Shown: positions 61,676-64,000 of the stretch, one piece after another | Layout of the letters: every line of letters begins with the position of its first letter | Numbering within the stretch: position 1 is the stretch's first letter | Assembly (NCBI RefSeq): GCF_001273755.1 | Contig: NZ_LGYA01000001.1 | Location: forward strand, 4,337,299-4,401,298 | From: Peribacillus butanolivorans | Lineage (GTDB): Bacteria; Bacillota; Bacilli; Bacillales; DSM-1321 | Length of the DNA stretch: 64,000 bases | Direction of reading: 5' to 3' | The notes under the pieces: model-generated | Seen by the model: the letters and a program-made list of their open reading frames with translations, nothing else | Databases searched by the model: none | What the model was told of the DNA's origin: nothing | Program-made: the position numbers and the translations under genes

Positions 61676-61748
61676 AATTTCTTATACTACATATAATATC
61701 TCTAGGAAACTTCAGATTAACCTATTTCTAATTCCATTTAAATATTCG

Positions 61749-62600
61749 TTAATCCTTCAAGAATGTACCTTGCCGATACTCTAGGTAAGCTTGATCAATT
61801 TCCTCTTCTGTATTCATGACAAATGGTCCACGGGCAACAACTGGTTCCATCAAAGGTTCTCCCGCATATAAAACAATACGCAATGGTTCAATTGCTGTTA
61901 TATCCACTTCACTTTCCTCTGATTCTTTCCCTGCACCCAGCCACAACACTTGACCCTTTGAAGCTTTCATTTCGTTTTTACCGAATAATCCACTTCCTTC
62001 TATTAGATAGATCATTCCGTTGTAGCTACCCGGCAAATTCTGTGTGACCGAAGCTCCAGGCTCTAGAAGCATTTCCACCATCGTAACAGGAACATGGTTT
62101 TTCGTCGCAGAGATAACATCCTTTGATGAACCAGAAAAGACGCGGATGATAGCTCCTTCTTCTTTTCTCACTGGCATATCTTTTCCCATTAAATTTTGAT
62201 ATCGCGGTGTTGTCATTTTTTTATCACGGGGAAGATTGACCCAGAGTTGAAGCGAATGGGCAGTAACACCTTCAGAAGGCACCTCATTATGCACAACGCC
62301 GCTTCCGGCTGTCATCCATTGGACATCACCCGGTCCGATTATTCCACCATCCCCGGTATGACTGTCATAGTGCTCAATCGTTCCATCGATAACAAATGTG
62401 ACTGTTTCAATCCCTCTATGTGGATGAATATCAAATGAACCTTTTTGAAATTTATCCTCCATCATTAAAAGAAAGGGATCACTCTTCTCCCAATTTCCTG
62501 GTTCAATGACTGGACCCGCAGTATGAATCGGACTATATTTTTGAAGTTTCACATCTCTTACCTCAGCAATATCACGTTTGAAGATATTTTTACTTTCCAT
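61749..62600 (-). CDS. pirin-family protein (quercetinase-like cupin)
   Basis: A 283-residue bicupin. Metal ligands are in DIHPHRGIETVTFV (His59, His61) and VVHNE (His104, Glu106), the complete pirin set. Bacterial members are quercetin 2,3-dioxygenases or redox regulators. The ATG at 62600 (MESKNIF) is preferred because the ATG at 62612 lies inside the GGAGG site. Its promoter shares an operator motif with the MarR gene upstream. Confidence 0.88.
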   Translation of the reverse strand: MESKNIFKRDIAEVRDVKLQKYSPIHTAGPVIEPGNWEKSDPFLLMMEDKFQKGSFDIHPHRGIETVTFVIDGTIEHYDSHTGDGGIIGPGDVQWMTAGSGVVHNEVPSEGVTAHSLQLWVNLPRDKKMTTPRYQNLMGKDMPVRKEEGAIIRVFSGSSKDVISATKNHVPVTMVEMLLEPGASVTQNLPGSYNGMIYLIEGSGLFGKNEMKASKGQVLWLGAGKESEESEVDITAIEPLRIVLYAGEPLMEPVVARGPFVMNTEEEIDQAYLEYRQGTFLKD

Positions 62601-62623
62601 GCCTCTATTCATCCTCCTTGAAG

Positions 62624-62642
62624 TTACTAGTAAACTGATAAA
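62624..62642 (-). promoter_or_regulatory. operator-like motif upstream of pirin gene
   Basis: GTTACTAGTAAACTGATAA, with the dyad TTACTAGTAA. It matches the motif at 63245..63262. Confidence 0.6.
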
Positions 62643-62732
62643 GTGCCGTTACGATTATTTCTTCCTTTTTAGCTACTCAATAACTCTCCTCAACGCTTTG
62701 AAAACAAGTTTCGCTCCAATCCCATACCTGAT

Positions 62733-63206
62733 TTAGGATTCCTCTTGTATTGAATTAGGCACTTCCGTTTGTAAACTATATCTATGAACCTTTATCATCA
62801 TCTCATGCAGGTTCTTCTTTTCAGTGTCATCCAATACATCAAATAATGAAGCTTGAAAATCTGATTGAATTGGCATTACTTTTTCCATTAAATCTTTCCC
62901 TTTTTCAGTTAATGAAATATATTTAACTTTCCATTGTTGATCCCGAACAATCAGATTATCTTTTTCTAACCTTGTTAACATATGTGATACGCCTCCACGA
63001 CTGATCGTAAGGTGCTCCGCCAATTCCAGTTGTGAAACAGGTTGATGAATAAGCACTTGTGCCAACATATCAAATTGCGCAGCAGTGACGCCAAAATGTT
63101 GTAAATGATCATTCGTAAGCTGGTTACTTCTTTGATAAAAACGAACCATTCGCAGCCAAATCAACAAACTCAATTTATTATCATCGGTAAACCCCCGTCT
63201 ATCCAT
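62733..63206 (-). CDS. MarR-family transcriptional regulator
   Basis: A 157-residue winged-helix repressor: the helix-turn-helix QPVSQLELAEHLTISRGGVSHML and wing VRDQQWKVKYISLTEKG. It lies 132 bases upstream of the pirin gene in the same direction. Both promoters carry TTACTAGTAA followed by TGATAA, so it likely represses itself and the pirin gene. No cysteine-based redox sensor is evident. Confidence 0.88.
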   Translation of the reverse strand: MDRRGFTDDNKLSLLIWLRMVRFYQRSNQLTNDHLQHFGVTAAQFDMLAQVLIHQPVSQLELAEHLTISRGGVSHMLTRLEKDNLIVRDQQWKVKYISLTEKGKDLMEKVMPIQSDFQASLFDVLDDTEKKNLHEMMIKVHRYSLQTEVPNSIQEES

Positions 63207-63240
63207 GTTTGACCATCACCTCTCCTCTTGATACACCATC

Positions 63241-63267
63241 AGTTTACTAGTAACTTGATAACTAGTC
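63241..63267 (-). promoter_or_regulatory. operator-like motif upstream of MarR gene
   Basis: AGTTTACTAGTAACTTGATAA then CTAGTC. AGTTTACTAGTAAC here is the exact reverse complement of 62624..62637, and the TTACTAGTAA-NN-TGATAA block is in the same orientation at both sites. Confidence 0.6.
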
Positions 63268-63417
63268 AAATGGCATTAGTTTATCATACAAATTCCCCCA
63301 TATAGTATAGCCATTCTGTTTCTAATATAGAAGATATTCTCTCATCTAATGAGAGATTTTGGGAGAATTATTGTAGTAGCAAATAAAAGAGATTGTTAAA
63401 CCTAAAATAATATCAAA

Positions 63418-63478
63418 AAAACACCTCATACCTTGGTTTGAGATTTACGAGAAATCACTACCAAACTGCTAAGGTGTC
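63418..63478. terminator. imperfect long hairpin
   Basis: AACACCTCATACCTTGGTTTG pairs imperfectly with CAAACTGCTAAGGTGTCC around a 25-base loop. It lies at the end of the beta-helix remnant; a T-run follows on the minus strand. Confidence 0.4.
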
Positions 63479-63479
63479 C

Positions 63480-63710
63480 TTATAGGATACTATAATTTAA
63501 TGCTACATCTCTAACCTCTATACTTCTTATCGTAATATTTTTCCTTCTTGCAATTCCAATAGTATTGAACGGGTCTGGGTAGTTTTTAATATTGCCATTC
63601 AAAATACCACCCTCAATCATGATATTACCAAGTCCATAACTGCAAGCAGCAGCTCTTTCTTCAAGGAGTAAATGATGCTTACAGACTAGGCTTCGATAAT
63701 CAAGATACTT
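63480..63710 (-). pseudogene. pectate-lyase-like beta-helix protein, C-terminal remnant
   Basis: The open frame contains LGNIMIEGGILNGNIKNYP, then IARRKNITIRSIEVRDVAL, typical rungs of right-handed beta-helix (pectate_lyase_3/polygalacturonase-like) proteins, ending at 63480. A stop upstream and no start codon indicate loss of the N-terminal portion. It may once have belonged with the epimerase gene beyond it, in a polysaccharide cluster. Confidence 0.45.
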
Positions 63711-63832
63711 TTATAATTGGCTTACTTGTTAATACGTCTAAAATCCAAAAAACGGGACGTTCCACTGACAAGCATATAAACCTTCAATAAGAAACCAGTA
63801 AAAAATACTGATTTTCTATGTGGTTCTAATAC

Positions 63833-64000
63833 TTAATTCATTTGAGATTTATGCCATTTCCATGCACTTTCAATAATCTCGTCTAAATCTATTGCTGCTT
63901 TCCACCCAAGATCTTCATATATCTTATTGGCTGAAGCAACCAGTCGAGCTGGATCTCCTGGCCGACGATCTGCATATTCTATATTCGGTTTTACCCCTGT
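63833..64000 (-). CDS. UDP-glucose 4-epimerase-like, C-terminal end (truncated by window edge)
   Basis: The last 55 codons of a short-chain NDP-sugar epimerase. YADRRPGDPARLVASANKIYED and LDEIIESAWKWHKSQ are the GalE C-terminal signature (RxGDPAxLVA; LGW; AWxW). It interconverts UDP-glucose and UDP-galactose or related sugars. The catalytic Tyr-x-x-x-Lys region is outside the window. Confidence 0.85.
   Translation of the reverse strand, partial: TGVKPNIEYADRRPGDPARLVASANKIYEDLGWKAAIDLDEIIESAWKWHKSQMN

Overview
The window is low-GC DNA from an endospore-forming member of the Bacillaceae. The evidence is strong Firmicute ribosome binding sites throughout, a complete H-type small acid-soluble spore protein gene (48900..49079), Bacillus-type intrinsic terminators, and many small membrane proteins and dispersed terminator-like repeats typical of that family. 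The genus cannot be fixed from sequence alone; a Peribacillus/Neobacillus-like bacillus is my guess. No rRNA, tRNA, CRISPR array, intact insertion sequence or intact prophage was seen.

1..1936: the N-terminal third of an aldehyde dehydrogenase, a decayed phenylacetate-CoA ligase fragment and a LuxR-type regulator. 2018..21567: a coherent catabolic locus of about 19.5 kb. It holds three tandem cytosine-deaminase-like amidohydrolases, two further amidohydrolases, a nucleobase-type (NCS2) permease, an EamA exporter/importer, two lipoprotein binding proteins with a complete DppBCDF-type ABC importer, a LytS-like kinase, a YesN-like AraC response regulator and an SSS-type transporter. Three promoter regions in it carry the same direct repeat, TTTACT-N15-TTTACT (21-bp period), which I propose is the response-regulator operator. 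The set looks like a regulated import and hydrolytic-deamination pathway for an unidentified nitrogenous (probably heterocyclic) compound. It is the best candidate here for an undescribed system.

21710..26240: a MarR/quinone-reductase pair, SelO, tiny overlapping ORFs and an FHA-winged-helix regulator. 26303..29942: a large membrane protein, then a replication-protein-like gene with a partner ORF and two DnaA-box-like sites. 29960..40292: single genes for housekeeping or stress (quinone oxidoreductase, CGNR regulator, HPP protein, DinB, nitroreductase with Rrf2, cytidine deaminase, SAH/MTA deaminase, GNAT, EamA). 40473..41698: an amidase remnant and an RsbR-like STAS protein.

42260..47568: a tightly overlapping sugar operon (LacI regulator, TIM-barrel isomerase, KdgK-like kinase, ACS-family MFS, hexulose-6-phosphate synthase, phosphohexuloisomerase) with two near-identical LacI operators. 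It appears to connect uptake and phosphorylation of a sugar or sugar acid to the ribulose-monophosphate enzymes.

47748..60081: an accessory zone rich in small membrane proteins, pseudogenes (DinB, glyoxalase, sigma-factor-like, IS110 transposase), repeats, a SET-domain protein, a BcrA-type ABC exporter and two GNAT enzymes. 60743..64000: a secreted peptidoglycan-binding/3D-domain protein, a pirin and MarR pair with a shared operator, a beta-helix-protein remnant, and the C-terminal end of a UDP-glucose 4-epimerase-like gene running off the window.
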